From: Rosellinia necatrix
Taxonomy: Eukaryota > Ascomycota > Sordariomycetes > Xylariales > Xylariaceae
DNA: 64,000 nucleotides
Assembly: GCA_021209875.1 (NCBI GenBank)
Contig: JAGYVD010000001.1
Span: 2,046,001-2,110,000 of the forward strand
Reading direction: 5' to 3'
Shown here: positions 23,563-35,500 of the stretch, one piece after another
Layout of the letters: every line of letters begins with the position of its first letter
Numbering within the stretch: position 1 is the first letter of the stretch
Notes under the pieces: generated by a model
What the model was told of the DNA's origin: nothing
The model's input: the letters and a program-made list of their open reading frames with translations, nothing else
Database searches by the model: none
Program-made: the position numbers and the translations under genes

Positions 23563-24012
23563 ATGGACGACCCGGAAACTCAAGCCATCGAGGATTCCAT
23601 CTTGGGTGTTCCATTAACCCGAGACAACATATTGTCCCGTTTCGACGTGTTCGCCGAACAAGTGAAGGGACTCGAAGCAGCGAAAGTCGAGGCTGAAACA
23701 GCGAAAGTCGAGGCCGAGAAGAAGTACGAGGAAGCACGGGAGGAGCACGCAAAGGAAGCTGCCCGACGCTGGGAGCTGGAAAATGATTACGTGGACAAGT
23801 GCCGTGAGCTCCAGCAATGCCAATTATTGCTGCGCAATAGCATTCCTTTGGGGGATTGGATAAACCCCCCACCGAAGATGCGGAGGGCATCCGAAATGAA
23901 GCCGTCGGAGAAGATCCAAGTGCTGAAAAGGGAATTGGAGAGCCTTCAGGAGAGTATCAGACTATTGGAGTTGGAAGAGGACAAATCCCAATCGGTGAAT
24001 ATAAGTGCCTAA
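23563..24012 (+). CDS. Small coiled-coil protein, function unknown
   Basis: Single-exon frame of 149 residues starting MDDPETQAIEDSILGVPL. Residues 30-95 are Ala/Lys/Glu-rich with a repeated AKVEAE phrase and heptad spacing, a likely coiled coil. A second Leu/Glu-rich helix (KIQVLKRELESLQESIRLLE) lies near the C-terminus, separated by a Pro-rich break (PPPKMRR). No family recognised. It is divergent from the NLR gene. The frame is clean with good coding character, but there is no homology support here. Confidence 0.6.
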   Translation: MDDPETQAIEDSILGVPLTRDNILSRFDVFAEQVKGLEAAKVEAETAKVEAEKKYEEAREEHAKEAARRWELENDYVDKCRELQQCQLLLRNSIPLGDWINPPPKMRRASEMKPSEKIQVLKRELESLQESIRLLELEEDKSQSVNISA

Positions 24013-25397
24013 CCTAGACTAGCTAGATAGGCCATGGTGACCCGACCATGTGTCGTGGACCTACGCAACCGACACACGGACGCAAACGGCTTGGTTCACC
24101 CCTCACGTCAGGTTCGTCGTCAGCCCATTCGGCGACCGAGCACCCCTATAGAAGCAATATCTGTGCGAAGTACGAATCACACGCATTGTGAATGCCGCGG
24201 GCCCACCCGTAAACCCTCCATCCTTGCTACCCCAAACGGTCACGTTATGTTCGCCGACTGGATACCGCTCTACTGTTCGTGCCGTGGCCGTCTGGCGCTG
24301 CTTCGTAATGTGGGCTGGGAGTTGCCAGCGCATGAAATCCCCAAGTGCCATATGCGCCCCCGCGTTGCTGCCACTGTCGTCTGACGTAGCGGAGCCGTCC
24401 ATTCGACGGCCCACAAGATAGCTAGACGATAACCTATGACAGCTATTATTTTGAGCCTCTTCTGGAAGCTTTGAGAAATGGCCAGACGAGCTAGATGACG
24501 TAGCGCAACTTTTGCTTTCAGGTACCCACTGGCTACCTTGATCAACTCCATGATAGGTACATTTTGAGCCTCATCTAGCAAGCTTTAAGAAAGTAGAGGG
24601 AGGTTGAACAAATGACAAACAAAAGATGAAAAAAAAAAAAAAATTGAATACCCACTCCTTAGGCATTGATCTACACTGCATGATGAACTCGGGAGTGAAG
24701 CTGAAATGCGCATATTCATGCCTAACAACACTCGGTAGCATTGTAACAGCAGTGGACTTCACACGGAGATTTGGGCGATCTCGGTCATAATTCTTTGATT
24801 TGAGGGAAAGCGCATGGGGAGGCTAGAGAGAGAGAAAGAGTTAGGGGTGGGAGGCGAAAGAAAAAAACATGATGAAAGGGGGGGAAAGGTAGAAACCGAC
24901 GACAGACCTAGATACATTTGCACTTCAAGTTATCTAAATTGTTGTCTGCTGCCTATGGTTCTGGATGCCCTATATCGAGGAAAGCAATGATGGTCTGGTT
25001 CAGCGCTGAAATAGGGTGATCCAAGTAAGTCAATCATACAGTGGCCTGAGGGCGTGAGGCTCTGATTCATGTCAACCACGGACCAACCATGAGACCGTAA
25101 CATACACGTATCTCAGCATCGGCTTGGTTGGGCCTCCCTGGTACTGCCACGCAATCCATCTAAGCAGAGGTGCCTTCGCTATCGTGTATCAAAACACCAT
25201 ACCGCTAGCCTGTACGGCCCTCATCTATTGAGTATTTACTATATAAATTCCCTCGGATAAGCGTGAGAACACAGCTATAGTATAACATTCCCATCAAACA
25301 ACCTACACAATAACACCCCCTACATTCAAACATTTAACCATCACTTTTCAATCAACGTTTCACCAGTCACCAGTCATCAGTCACCAGTCACCAAACA
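24013..25397. other. Intergenic with an internal degenerate direct repeat
   Basis: No gene supported. Two similar phrases beginning ATTTTGAGCCTC and containing AAGCTTT lie near 24,449 and 24,561, differing mostly by transitions. An A-run occurs at about 24,629. The last 160 bases hold a TATA-like CTATATAAAT at 25239-25248 and an A/C-rich leader with a repeated CACCAGTCA phrase before the next gene. Confidence 0.55.
25239..25248 (+). promoter_or_regulatory. TATA-like element of the gene at 25398
   Basis: CTATATAAAT lies about 155 bases before the ATG and is followed by a C/A-rich leader, as in many strongly expressed fungal genes. Confidence 0.45.
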
Positions 25398-25936
25398 ATG
25401 TCCAGCAAACAGTATGTTTGTCCAAGACCCCGGTTACAGACATGCCCGGTGTGATCTCGGAGCGAAAGGGATGGTTGTTTGACTAATACCGGGATCTGTA
25501 CAGAACTTTCCCGGCCCCCTCTGCCGCGAGCGCCAAGGACTACCTATCCAAGATCAAAAAGAAGGATGACCTAGCAACCGAGAAGAACAACAAGGGGGCT
25601 CCTTTGCAATCGGCGCAATATTACATCCGGGATTCCGCGGAAACGAACGTAAATTCGGCGAGCCGGTTATCCTATCTCGTAAAAGCCTTTATCCCGAAAC
25701 TTAGGGAAGAGATAAGGAGGCTATTGGAGGAAATAGAACAGGGAAGGATAAGGGTCAATACCGCCAACGAGTTGATTTGGGACGGCATAGCCGTCCTCCC
25801 AGCGGATTTCCAGAAGGATGAAAAATGGGTCGAAGATATGGGAAACATTCGCAACTGGGCCCTGGAGGCAACGAAGGAGACGTATAAGGGCGACGCTGGG
25901 TTGACTTCCATGCCGATCCTCAGAGGTCTCCAATAG
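25398..25936 (+). CDS. Small protein of unknown function
   Basis: Two exons, 25398-25411 and 25504-25936, give 148 residues. The 5-residue start MSSKQ is joined through a GTATGT...ACAG intron, and the phase fits. The protein is Lys/Glu-rich with an amphipathic helix at about 70-95 (IPKLREEIRRLLEEIEQGR) and ends TSMPILRGLQ. No signal peptide, membrane segment or known domain is visible. The TATA-like element and A/C-rich leader support transcription. Its position beside the NLR locus may be chance. Confidence 0.65.
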
Positions 25937-26867
25937 GGTCTTTTGTTGGACGGGCGGGTAAAATATGAATAAAAGGTTACGACTGGCGGGCTGGCCATTT
26001 CGCGAGTTGTCTTGTCGGCCACCTAATCATCTTATGTTCTCTCTCCCGGGGAGGGCGGGCTGGTCGATACTTTGTCTCACACAAGATATTACAGGCACTT
26101 CTCTGGATCACTTATGCAAGGATGTGAGAGAGCAATGGGGTAGGAAGCCGACAGCGCGCCATCTCGCAGCTAACCAATCATGGCGACGAGGGGGGTCAGG
26201 AGGTTATGGTTTTATCTGAGCCATGCTTCCGTTAGACCAGCGGAGGACAATGCCACAACTGAGCCTTTTCTTTTGTTATTTATGTGTTATCAGGTTATTA
26301 TTATTTACTATTTATTATGCATCAACTAGTTATTCGTTATTTATTATTTATTTTTTCATGATAGTGCGCAATGAGACTCGGTTCTTCTCCGCTTGTTGGT
26401 GCAGATAAAGCTGTCGAGGTCAAGGTCTGCGAAGACGATTCTTTGGTTTTCCAAAGTTGGGCTCCTTGAAGTGGTTCAGCTTATCATCTGGTGTAGGCAG
26501 GTCTTAGTTAGGGGATGTGTTAAGGTAACTAGTAACTATAAATAGTAACTGTACCTAGAACCGTTAAGTTGAAGTACCTACCTGACATTTGGCCCACTAT
26601 TAACTACCTAGGTAGGCACCTATGAAGGACTTGGAAGCCTTTTCTGCGCCGGGGTTAACTATCTTATCTTATCGCTATCATGGCTAGGTAGCATTGGAAC
26701 TTTTCCCCCAGCGCCTTTCCAAGCTCACAGGCCGCTGTCGATCGAGATAACAACTCGGGAACACCCAATCTAGGTACCTTCATAGAAAAGTGTTTTCACC
26801 CACTTCCCATGCCATTTTATAGGAAATATCGCCAATCTAAGCCGACCAGAGAGCCCTTGTTCCGACA
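25937..26867. other. Intergenic
   Basis: About 930 bases with a TTATTATTTATT-rich stretch near 26,280-26,355 and TAGG/CCTA words near 26,570-26,610 and 26,770. It contains the promoter of the Ssf1-like gene. No gene seen. Confidence 0.6.
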
Positions 26868-28387
26868 ATGGCAAAACAACGCACCAAAAAGCGCACCCAC
26901 GTGGGCGCCACAAACCCCAAGCACCAGGCACCCCCGACGGGTCGCTCTGCCGTGCTAGATCCTAAGAGCATGGTCATTCGCATTGGCGCCGGCGAAGTAG
27001 GCTCGAGTGTCAGCCAGTTGGCCAAAGACGTCCGTCAGGTCATGGAGCCGGGCACCGCAAGCCGCTTGAAGGAGCGCCGCGCAAACCGCCTGCGAGACTA
27101 CGTCACCATGACCGGGCCCCTGGGTGTCACCCATCTCCTGCTCTTCTCGCGATCCGAGTCTGGCAACACGAATCTCCGAGTGGCCACGACCCCGAGAGGC
27201 CCGACTCTCCACTTCCGCGTCGAGAAGTATTCGCTGTGCAAAGATGTGCGCCACGCCCAACGGTATCCCCGGGGCGGCGGCAAGGAGTACGCCACGCCTC
27301 CATTGGTACGAATCTATGAATCTGTTTCCTCTCTACTCCCCCCCTCTGCTCCCTTCGCTTCCTTCAATTCCTCCCGCGGCGTCTGCTAACAATACAATTC
27401 GTCTTATCGTAGCTAATCATGAACAACATAACTACACCCGGCGCCGATGCCCATTCTGGCGTCCCGAAACATCTCGAGACGCTTACCACCACCATCTTCC
27501 AATCCATGTTCCCCCGCATAAACCCGCAAACCACGCCGCTCAAATCGATACGACGGGTGCTATTGATAAATCGGGAGTCGAGCGCCGACAAGGACGACGG
27601 TTCTTTTGTCCTGAATTTCCGTCACTATGCTATCACCACCAAAGCCGCCGGCATATCCAGGCCCCTTCGGAGACTCAATGCCGCGGAAAAAATAGTCAGC
27701 GGTAAAGGTGGGCGGAAAGGGGGTGTACCAAATTTGGGAAAGCTAGACGACATTGCCGATTTTATAATCGGCGGTGAAAACGGAGAGGGTTATATGACAG
27801 ATGTGACCAGCGGGAGCGAGATGGACACGGATGCTGAAGTTGAGGTGCTGGAAGACGCGCCCCGAAAAGTCTATACCAAGGCTCGTACTGCGCGGGAGGA
27901 CGGAGATGACCATACCATAGATGATGAAAGAGTAGAACGACGTCGAGTCAAACTGGTCGAGCTTGGGCCGCGCATGAAATTGCGCATGACAAAAGTGGAA
28001 GAAGGGCTCTGCTCCGGAAAGGTCATGTGGCACGAACACATCCACAAATCTAGACAGGAAGTACAGGACCTCGATAAGCGGTGGGAGGCAAGGGCCAAGG
28101 AGAAAGAGGCCAGGAGAAAGGAGCAAAAGGCCAATGTTGAGAAGAAACGGACGGAACGGGCAGCAAACGGGGCTAAGCGCGGCGCAAAGGGGGATGGTAA
28201 GGGGGACGATAGCGGCGACGACGACAACGACGACGAGATCAACGGCAATAATAGTGATCTCTTTGATGAAATGATGGAAGAAGACGAGCTGGATAGCGAA
28301 GGTCTGGCTGGAGATGGGGAAGAGGCCGTCAACGAGGATATGGATGACGATGAATGGGAAGACGAGAGAGCGGAGATTGCTGGCTGA
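26868..28387 (+). CDS. SSF1: Brix-domain ribosome biogenesis protein, Ssf1/Peter Pan type
   Basis: Two exons, 26868-27305 and 27413-28387, joined in phase 0 (donor GTACGA, acceptor CGTAG), 470 residues. It starts with basic MAKQRTKKRTHVG, followed by the Brix domain: PKSMVIRIGAGEVGSSVSQL, VTMTGPLGVTHLLLFS, GPTLHFRVEKYSL, then after the intron PPLLIMNN, TIFQSMFPRINP and RRVLLIN, and RHYAI. The C-terminus holds VELGPRMKLRMTKVEEGLCSG, the sigma70-like Brix signature of Ssf proteins, then a Lys/Glu coiled segment and a long acidic tail. Known role: nucleolar factor for 60S subunit assembly (27S pre-rRNA processing). The length matches fungal Ssf1. A housekeeping gene, and a good anchor for comparing the locus between species. 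Confidence 0.95.
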
Positions 28388-29129
28388 TGATGAGAACATA
28401 CTATACCCATCTGAGAGATCAAAATCGTCCCTTATATCCATCGGCACTCATGAGACCATTCATTGAGAGCGCTACATATACCCATCTATAGCAACGACTT
28501 TCGAATAAGGAGCAATACTGGTGCAAACAAACTGTATGTAGGCCTGCTACCACCGCTAACTTAATAGTTGGGCCGGTGACTGACTCGTGAAACCCCAATG
28601 TTGTTGTTGTTGTATGTTTACTTCTGTTTTCGTCCTCTCCATCTTTCCCTTGCGATTCGGATCTTCTTTTCTACCGTCCGAAGCTGACCCTGTTGGGCCT
28701 GCACTCCGGAAATTAGGCCTCTCTTACACATGAAGGCGGATACTTATTGCCGCCGGAAGGTCGCGGTTGATGCAGTTTAGCGATATGCAGGATGTGAGGG
28801 ATAGCAACCTTAAACCTTTCTTTGGTACCCAAGGTCATATGTATTCTGCTAGTTCTCCGCAATCGGATGTTCATCACATAGAACGGCGCCAGAAGGTATG
28901 ACGACTGATTGGAGGTAATGCTTACAAAACATACCTACAAAACATACCTACAAAACATACCTACAAAACATACTTACAAAACATATTGTAAGAAAGAACA
29001 TCTGTCCACATTGCAGGCCATATTGACATCCTTCACACGACCATTTCCCCTGAGCGGGCTCGGGATGTATCACTAACAATACAATACACCCACCCACCAG
29101 TTATTTTATGCATCGCCCGGTCGCCGACC
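28388..29129. other. Intergenic between Ssf1-like and oxidase genes
   Basis: Contains a TTG-repeat at about 28,600 and the 13-base tandem array at 28921-28986. No gene seen. Confidence 0.6.
28921..28986. repeat. 13-base tandem repeat, about five copies
   Basis: Unit AAAACATACCTAC repeats head to tail about five times, the later copies with C to T changes. It lies about 145 bases before the oxidase ATG. Confidence 0.9.
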
Positions 29130-30932
29130 ATGCCGCTGTGGAATATCATACGAGCTTGGTCGTTGGTCGCCAGCCTTCCATACACCGTAGCGCAGAGCCG
29201 AGCCGAATGGGATGCGCTCAACGCCACAGTCAATGGAAGGCTCCGTGTCAACATGCCCTTGGCGCTCCCTTGTTTCTCATTCCATAACGGCAGCCCGACG
29301 GGGGCCAATGAGGAATCATGCGCGGCCATCCGCGAGAACTATACGAGGGGCGATTTCCTGGCGGACCATGCTAGCGGATATTATTACTCGCAGGGGGGGA
29401 TCTGCCTGAGCGACCCTCTGGATGAGTGTGTGCTGGATCCTTCGCCGCACCCGGCCGGGGCGCCCACGCCCGGAGCCTCCTGCAATCAGGGTAGCGTCCC
29501 CTCGCGCTATATCGAGGTCCGGGAGAGCTCCGATATCACAGCTGCCTTCGAATTTTCTCGCATCACCGGTGTGCCACTGGCCGTCAAGAACAGCGGTCAT
29601 GATTTCATGACCCGAAGCAGCCAAAAAGGCGCTCTCATGCTTTGGGTGTACACGCTGAAGGGCATGACACATCATGACGATTTCGTGCCACAGGGCTGTG
29701 AACCGGAGTCCGGGACCGGCCGCGCCATGACTATCGCGACAGGAGTCAGTACCCAGGAAGCTCTGGTGTTTGCCTCGGCTCGCAACAGCACCATAATCGT
29801 GGGGTACTCGCCTGATCTTGCCATCTCAGGCGGCTGGGTTTTAGGGGGTGGGCACAGCGTCCTTTCCCCTGTGTACGGGCTGGGAGTAGATCGAGTGGTC
29901 GAGTTCAAGGTTGTCACTAGCGATGGTATTCTGCGAGTCGCGAACCGGTGCCAACATCCGGATCTATTTTGGGCGTTGAAGGGCGGCGGCGGTGGTACCT
30001 TCGGGGTCGTCCTGGAAGCGACACACCGAGTAGAACCGGCGATGCCGATTGCTGTGGCGCATATCACACTCCCCGCGGAGGCTACCGTCGATACGTCTCT
30101 CCAATGGATTGAGCTGATGGCTCGGGAGTCACGAAGGTGGGGGGAAGAGGGCTGGGGCGGCCATGTGGCGGGCTTATGGATGACACACATGAACCCATTG
30201 CCGCAGATGACGAATCCCGGGGATGGTAGCGCCGCTGCCCGGAAATCCGTTCAGGCAGCCACGGACTTCGCCCTCTCTGTTGGTGGTACAAGCGTCGTCG
30301 AGGTCCTCCCAGACTTCCTCTCTGTATGGAACAAATATATCGCGACGAACACAGGGGGTTCCTTAGCACGTGTGCTATCATCTAGATTGATTCCTCGGAC
30401 GCTCTTTTCCAACGAGGAGGGCATTCAAAGGATAATGGGATACATAAGGGTTGTGCAAGAGTTAGGTTTCGATCCGCGGGCATTGTACGTGCCTGTAGAT
30501 ACCCCGTTCGTCGCTCGGCATAGCGTATCGCGACGGACAAACAAGACAGCGGACACCGATACCTCTGTTCATCCGGCGTGGTATAAGTCTCTCTGGAGCC
30601 TGTCTGCGGGCGTCACGATCCCGTGGAACGCAACCTACCCTGTTCGGCTGCAGAATATGACTACACTCACCAAGGCCACTCTCCTAAGTGAGCAACTGAC
30701 GGGCGCAGAGGGAGCCGCGTACCCGAACGAAGCGAATCCTTTCGCCCAGAAATGGCGCATGTCATGGTGGGGTGAAAACTTCAAACGACTACTGGAAGCG
30801 AAGAGGCGGTATGATCCCGACGGCCTTCTTAAATGTTGGAAGTGTGTTGGCTTTGAGGATGCAGACATTGACAGTGACCGATACCGGTGCCAAGGCAAGT
30901 TACAACAAGACATAGACGAAGCGCTGTCATGA
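29130..30932 (+). CDS. Secreted BBE-like FAD-linked oxidoreductase
   Basis: Single exon, 600 residues. The N-terminus (MPLWNIIRAWSLVASLPYTV) looks like a signal peptide and several N-glycosylation sequons follow. The PCMH-type FAD domain (about 120-300) contains VPLAVKNSGHDF, where His157 is the expected 8-alpha-histidyl FAD link. Then come SGGWVLGGGHSVLSPVYGLGVD and HPDLFWALKGGGGGTFGVV. The second Cys link of bicovalent BBE enzymes is not present at the expected place, so mono-covalent FAD is likely. The C-terminal BBE motif is YPNEANPFAQ...WWGENFKRLLEAKRRYDPDGLL. Such enzymes oxidise alcohols, sugars or specialised metabolites. The gene lies tail to tail with a terpene cyclase, 293 bases between stop codons, so a role in terpenoid tailoring is possible but unproven. 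Confidence 0.92.
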   Translation: MPLWNIIRAWSLVASLPYTVAQSRAEWDALNATVNGRLRVNMPLALPCFSFHNGSPTGANEESCAAIRENYTRGDFLADHASGYYYSQGGICLSDPLDECVLDPSPHPAGAPTPGASCNQGSVPSRYIEVRESSDITAAFEFSRITGVPLAVKNSGHDFMTRSSQKGALMLWVYTLKGMTHHDDFVPQGCEPESGTGRAMTIATGVSTQEALVFASARNSTIIVGYSPDLAISGGWVLGGGHSVLSPVYGLGVDRVVEFKVVTSDGILRVANRCQHPDLFWALKGGGGGTFGVVLEATHRVEPAMPIAVAHITLPAEATVDTSLQWIELMARESRRWGEEGWGGHVAGLWMTHMNPLPQMTNPGDGSAAARKSVQAATDFALSVGGTSVVEVLPDFLSVWNKYIATNTGGSLARVLSSRLIPRTLFSNEEGIQRIMGYIRVVQELGFDPRALYVPVDTPFVARHSVSRRTNKTADTDTSVHPAWYKSLWSLSAGVTIPWNATYPVRLQNMTTLTKATLLSEQLTGAEGAAYPNEANPFAQKWRMSWWGENFKRLLEAKRRYDPDGLLKCWKCVGFEDADIDSDRYRCQGKLQQDIDEALS

Positions 30933-31225
30933 GTGATGCAATAGAATTATCACGAAAGAAAACCGACTAGTTACTGTTAGTCACTGAGGGCAAAGGTAGA
31001 ACGTTGTAAGTTGAGCACTTGAAGGTCTACAGCCGTACATGATTACAGACGGGGCTATGATAAAAGTGCTAATGAGGCTGGAATTGTATTCGTATTTGGT
31101 ATTCTAACCTCGAAGCCCGCGTGGCATCAAGAAATCAATATATAGAACAACCACCATAAAACTACGACTGGCAAACATCCCTCACATCCCCCGAACAAGC
31201 CACGGCGTGTTAGAACATGATAACA

Positions 31226-32501
31226 TCAAAGGGTAAATTCGAGGCTTCGGTCTGTATTCTGCATTCCCGATAGATTGTATCGTCCCGACTCAAGGCTAAG
31301 TGACACAACATAGTCAGCTGTTTGCAAATGGAGATGTCGATATGGAGCGAATACAAATCATACCTCCACGTAAGGTTACCAACACAGTTACTCTTCTGGA
31401 TATTGATAAACCCCTGGATCTGTTTGTATAGGTCCTCGGTCTCTGCCCTCCCGGCAAGCAAGTCCCCGGCGGCGATATCGAACCGCTCCTTGGCGGCCTT
31501 CAGGGCCGCCACCGAGAGCGACACGGCCCCGCGGAGGTCGCCGGTCGACGCGAACGTCAGCGGGACGATGCTGTCGATGCAGCCGAGCCCGACCTCCTTC
31601 CTCAGGGACACGAGGTCGTTGCAGATGGCGATGACGACGTTCGTCTCGTCCCAGAGCGCGCGCATCGCGCGGCCGCCCATCACCCCCGGCGGCAGCCGCG
31701 CCCCCATGGCGTACTCGCCCGCCGCCGTGCTGATGTAGACGGCGCTCGTGCTCAGCCGGAACGCCCAGTACTCCTCGACCGTCGGCACCCGGCCGCCCAG
31801 CCGCCCCCGCTGCTCGGCCTCGGACCCCCCCACGAACCGCGCGATCTCGTCGTAGAGCCGCCGGATCTGCCCCGCGTCGTAGCACGCGCGCAGCGCCGAC
31901 CCGATCGCGTCGAAGCTCTGGACGATGGGGTTCGGGTGGGCGTCCCCGCCCTCGTCGTCGGGGGAGGTCGCCGCCAGGCCCAGGCAGCGCTCCACGAACC
32001 GTAGCGTCTGCTCTCGGTAGGCCTGGGCGCCGTGGAAGTCCTCCGAGTAGGTCCCCGCCGGCTCGTCGATCTCGTCGTCCCAGGTGAAGAGCCAGATGAT
32101 GATGTAGGCTAGGATGCAGAGTCTCTCGAGCGGCGCCTCGGGCCACCACGTCGCGGTGAGGAGGCCGAAGTCCGACTTCTCTAGCTGTTTCCGTCTGGCA
32201 TCGCTGAAGTTGAGGCTGGGATTCGGGAGAGTGAGCGCCACCGGTCTATCACGCCAACGACCAAAGTGCCTGGGATGGAGGACTGTTGGACTCACCTTTG
32301 TATTTTCTCATTCACTTTCTCCCGGAGGGGCTCGATCCAAGGACTGATCTGGTGATGATGGACTTCTCGCCAGTCTGCAAAGATGGGTTCCAGGTCAGGA
32401 ATATGAACTGTTTTGCCGCGAATTTTGAGAAGCAACTGCTGCCTCTCATCAATCGGCTGTGTCATAACTGTTCTAGGTTGCTCTAGAGTCGTCATCATCA
32501 T
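31226..32501 (-). CDS. Class I terpene cyclase (terpene synthase)
   Basis: Three exons on the minus strand: 32296-32501, 31364-32215 and 31226-31295, 375 residues. Both introns are GTGAGT/GTATGA...AG with phase 2, and the second has a GCTGAC branch site. The Mg-binding aspartate motif is DDEID (115-119) and the NSE triad is NDLVSLRKE (268-276). Arg222 sits 46 residues before the triad, as the pyrophosphate sensor does, and the spliced exon 3 gives WSLESGRY with the terminal RY pair at 358-359. Reading through the second intron would replace that RY end, so the splice is favoured. Known chemistry: ionisation of a prenyl diphosphate and cyclisation, most likely of farnesyl diphosphate to a sesquiterpene. 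The product cannot be told. The start is the first of three in-frame ATGs. The coding part is very GC-rich. Confidence 0.92.
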
Positions 32502-35500
32502 GGCAGTTAGCTGAACTTAGGAATAAGAGACCGCACGAATCCCTCATCAGTGCATCATAGCTTCTCGTATTTATACTTAAATTTTTATCCTATTCCACTC
32601 CCCTCTTACCATTCTGTTCAGCTTATATCATTTATTCCTCGGGATCTCCATATCTCGTAATCCGTATCATAATTACACCCCTAAGTATGTACTCCCGGTA
32701 AGGGTACGTCTCTCCACCTCTCTACTGTCTCATTACATTCTAGCTATTACCGAAGCCTCATAAGCCTTAAATATGATTCGCGTGACCTACACCATGCGTA
32801 GATTTCCCTGCGCTTACACGCCTTGCAGCGCTGACTATCGCAAAAGCACAACAAAAGAGGTAAGTTTTACCGCGTACAAACGACTCAAATGTATCAGGTC
32901 TGACAAACCGAATCCTGGCACCGAGTTTTGAAAATTCGCCGTTCGAATCCAAGGGTTTGGTCCAATGGTGTCGCTCTGGGATAATACTATGAGATTTCAA
33001 TGACCCTTAGAAGTATGACCAACTTATCTAAACGATCCTTGTGATGGGACAAATATACATGGTTGGTCTCCTAGTGATTCTGTCAATACTTGATTACTTG
33101 GATATACAAGCAGCGGCAACGTATTAAAGTAACGCATACTTAATCCCATTGCAAAAAGGGGGCCCGCCATGACGAGATTTTAGTGAATAGATGACCGTCA
33201 GAGCCCAGTTTTGCCTATCAATACTAATGACGCCTCGGTGTGAGACGTGGCGTTATACGGCGAACCATAAGCCCCTTCAAGCTAAGAAATACGGGATAGG
33301 CACTCCCATTTCTCTGTAGTAATGAACACTAGAAAGGGTTCATTTCACACAACGGACCGCCGCTTGCACTGAAGCCATCGAACAAGGTATTCCCTATTTA
33401 AATGTTTTGCTAGTGTCATGGCTGCTGAACCACTGGTGATAACAATGGCCAGCAGACTCTATGATGGCATCTAGATCATAGAAGACGAATACTTAAAATA
33501 TTTAAGACTGTTTTAGCTTTAATAAGCTACAATCTGTGTGTCCCGTGATACATGTTGTGGCGGCATAGGATAAGCTAATATGCATACATAGCTTACGGCC
33601 GTCAAGGAAATCTTACTACTCTGTCCATAGGAGCACGTCTTTTTACTCTATTGTGATAATACCAAGCTCCGGAGTTAAACCATTCTTGTTCGTGTAAACC
33701 ACACATGTTTATCAACTATGGTGCTGAAAATTCAATAAAACCGACGGTGGGAATATCGGTTAACTACCAGGGCCTTCTTTCCGACTTTGAAGCATTCATC
33801 AATCTATATGAAATTGATTCCGAGAGGAGCTATGCAGTCGCAACTGATTAATAAAAAGGGACATAATATCCCGTTGCGACAAGGTGTCAGGGACCAACTT
33901 CCATGTATAGAGTGGCGGCCTAATTTTCGACTAAAAAGGAAAAGAATCATGAACCATAAGGCTCCAAGGGAATTACTAGCTGAATTGATCCGATTCTCAG
34001 CCGTCGAACACAAGCCTTTGTTTCACCCTTTCAGTATAGAAGCGATCGTAAATGTTACCGGTGCTTGTCCGCCGCGGATTAATTTGGTTTGATTTATTGA
34101 ATTTGCTAATTATTGCTTTTAGATTTCAATTATATATATATGTATGAGACAAATCCCGGTACAACTGGTCGGTGTAATAGCATAAAGGTGCTCTAAACGG
34201 CGTATAGTAAAGAATAAACAGACCAAATGAAGTGGCCCGTATTCAATAAAAAGTATAACTGTATTATGGCCATTTTCCCCGTTCCTCTGCCACGCAATCA
34301 AAAGGGGTGCTTATGTAAACAATATGATTTGTGGAGGCGTCAAGTGGTAGATGCCAGAACTTCAAGCCATGGAGGCCTTCATACTAACACTTCAACATTT
34401 ATGTACAGTATGTGGCGAATAGTATTGAATTATTCGTCACGACCCCGGGTGCCACTATCAAACGCATTACAACCAACCTAGCTAGTGGACAACACTGTCA
34501 TAGTCGAGCTGACGGCGGTATGCCGGGGGGGCCGGGACACATGAGTTGGATCGGATGACCAAGCATTCCCTCTTGCCCAAATGTTCGTTCGAGGGTTGCT
34601 TGCCTCTTGTTGAGGGGTAATATATCCCGATCATATCGTAACTGGTGTTGCTTACAAATTTTTGGGCAACGTTGATCTCAGCATAACAACATTTGAGTAC
34701 ATCCTGTTCAGCTTACTTTGGTGATGCTAGTTAGGGATACCCGAATCATAAGGCTAGACATAATTGACAGCCTCAAGTACGCCCAAGCCACAGGGAACTT
34801 GAGTTGCGAGTTAATTTCCAAATCTTCACCAGCTAATTAACAATAGTGCGTCGAACTGGCATTCATTGCCTTAATAATTTATCGATGTATGACTAATTGG
34901 CAGCACGCATTCTAGCTTTCTTGTATAGCTAACTTTACTTAATTATTGTCTTATGGCCCTCGCCCACATCCTGTCACACTGAAACATCAAAATCTGTATT
35001 AGGATAAGGCGCAAGGTGTGACTCGGTGGAAACCTCCTACGCGTTATGAAAGGATAACGGCAGGGAGCAAAGGTCTTGGTAATTGATGAATCATGCCAGA
35101 TGGCTTGCTGGCGGATTAGTGGCTTTCTCACGACTGCGCATCACGTGCACTGAATATTTATGGTTTCAAGTTACGCCGCCAATCAGACGGTGGAACAACT
35201 CAAGCACCACTGCTGACTGTGAATCAGGCGTCCAGTGGAGGCTGCCTAATTCGTTGGCCCGCGGCGTAGAGTGAGAATCGAACCTTTTTGTCCCCCACTC
35301 TCTGTGAAGTTGTATTGAAAAGCGCCGACTCGGGTTTAAGTATCGGTAAATGTAGTATCAAGTGTTTGATACGTTCTCAACCCTTAGGGGTTCTTGCTCT
35401 CTAGATCCTAACCCTTATTGAGCGCCCCAAGCAGGCTTTAGCTTACACAAAAAGAACCGGTTCACCGCCAGTAGCTGACCTGGGAATTAGTAACAGAGGC

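Noticed and set aside
27743..28447. 234-codon hydrophobic minus-strand ORF resembling a membrane protein
   Set aside because: Antisense of the acidic Ssf1-like tail; Asp/Glu codons read backwards give Ile/Val/Leu/Phe/Ser.
28921..28986. Regular repeats that might suggest a CRISPR array
   Set aside because: Units are directly adjacent with no unique spacers, and the genome is eukaryotic.
31388..32149. 253-codon minus-strand ORF in another frame of the terpene cyclase
   Set aside because: Arg/Gly-rich alternate frame caused by high GC; the cyclase frame has all catalytic motifs.
33787..34092. 101-codon plus-strand ORF in the gene desert
   Set aside because: No recognisable motif and no extension on either side; expected by chance in 8 kb.
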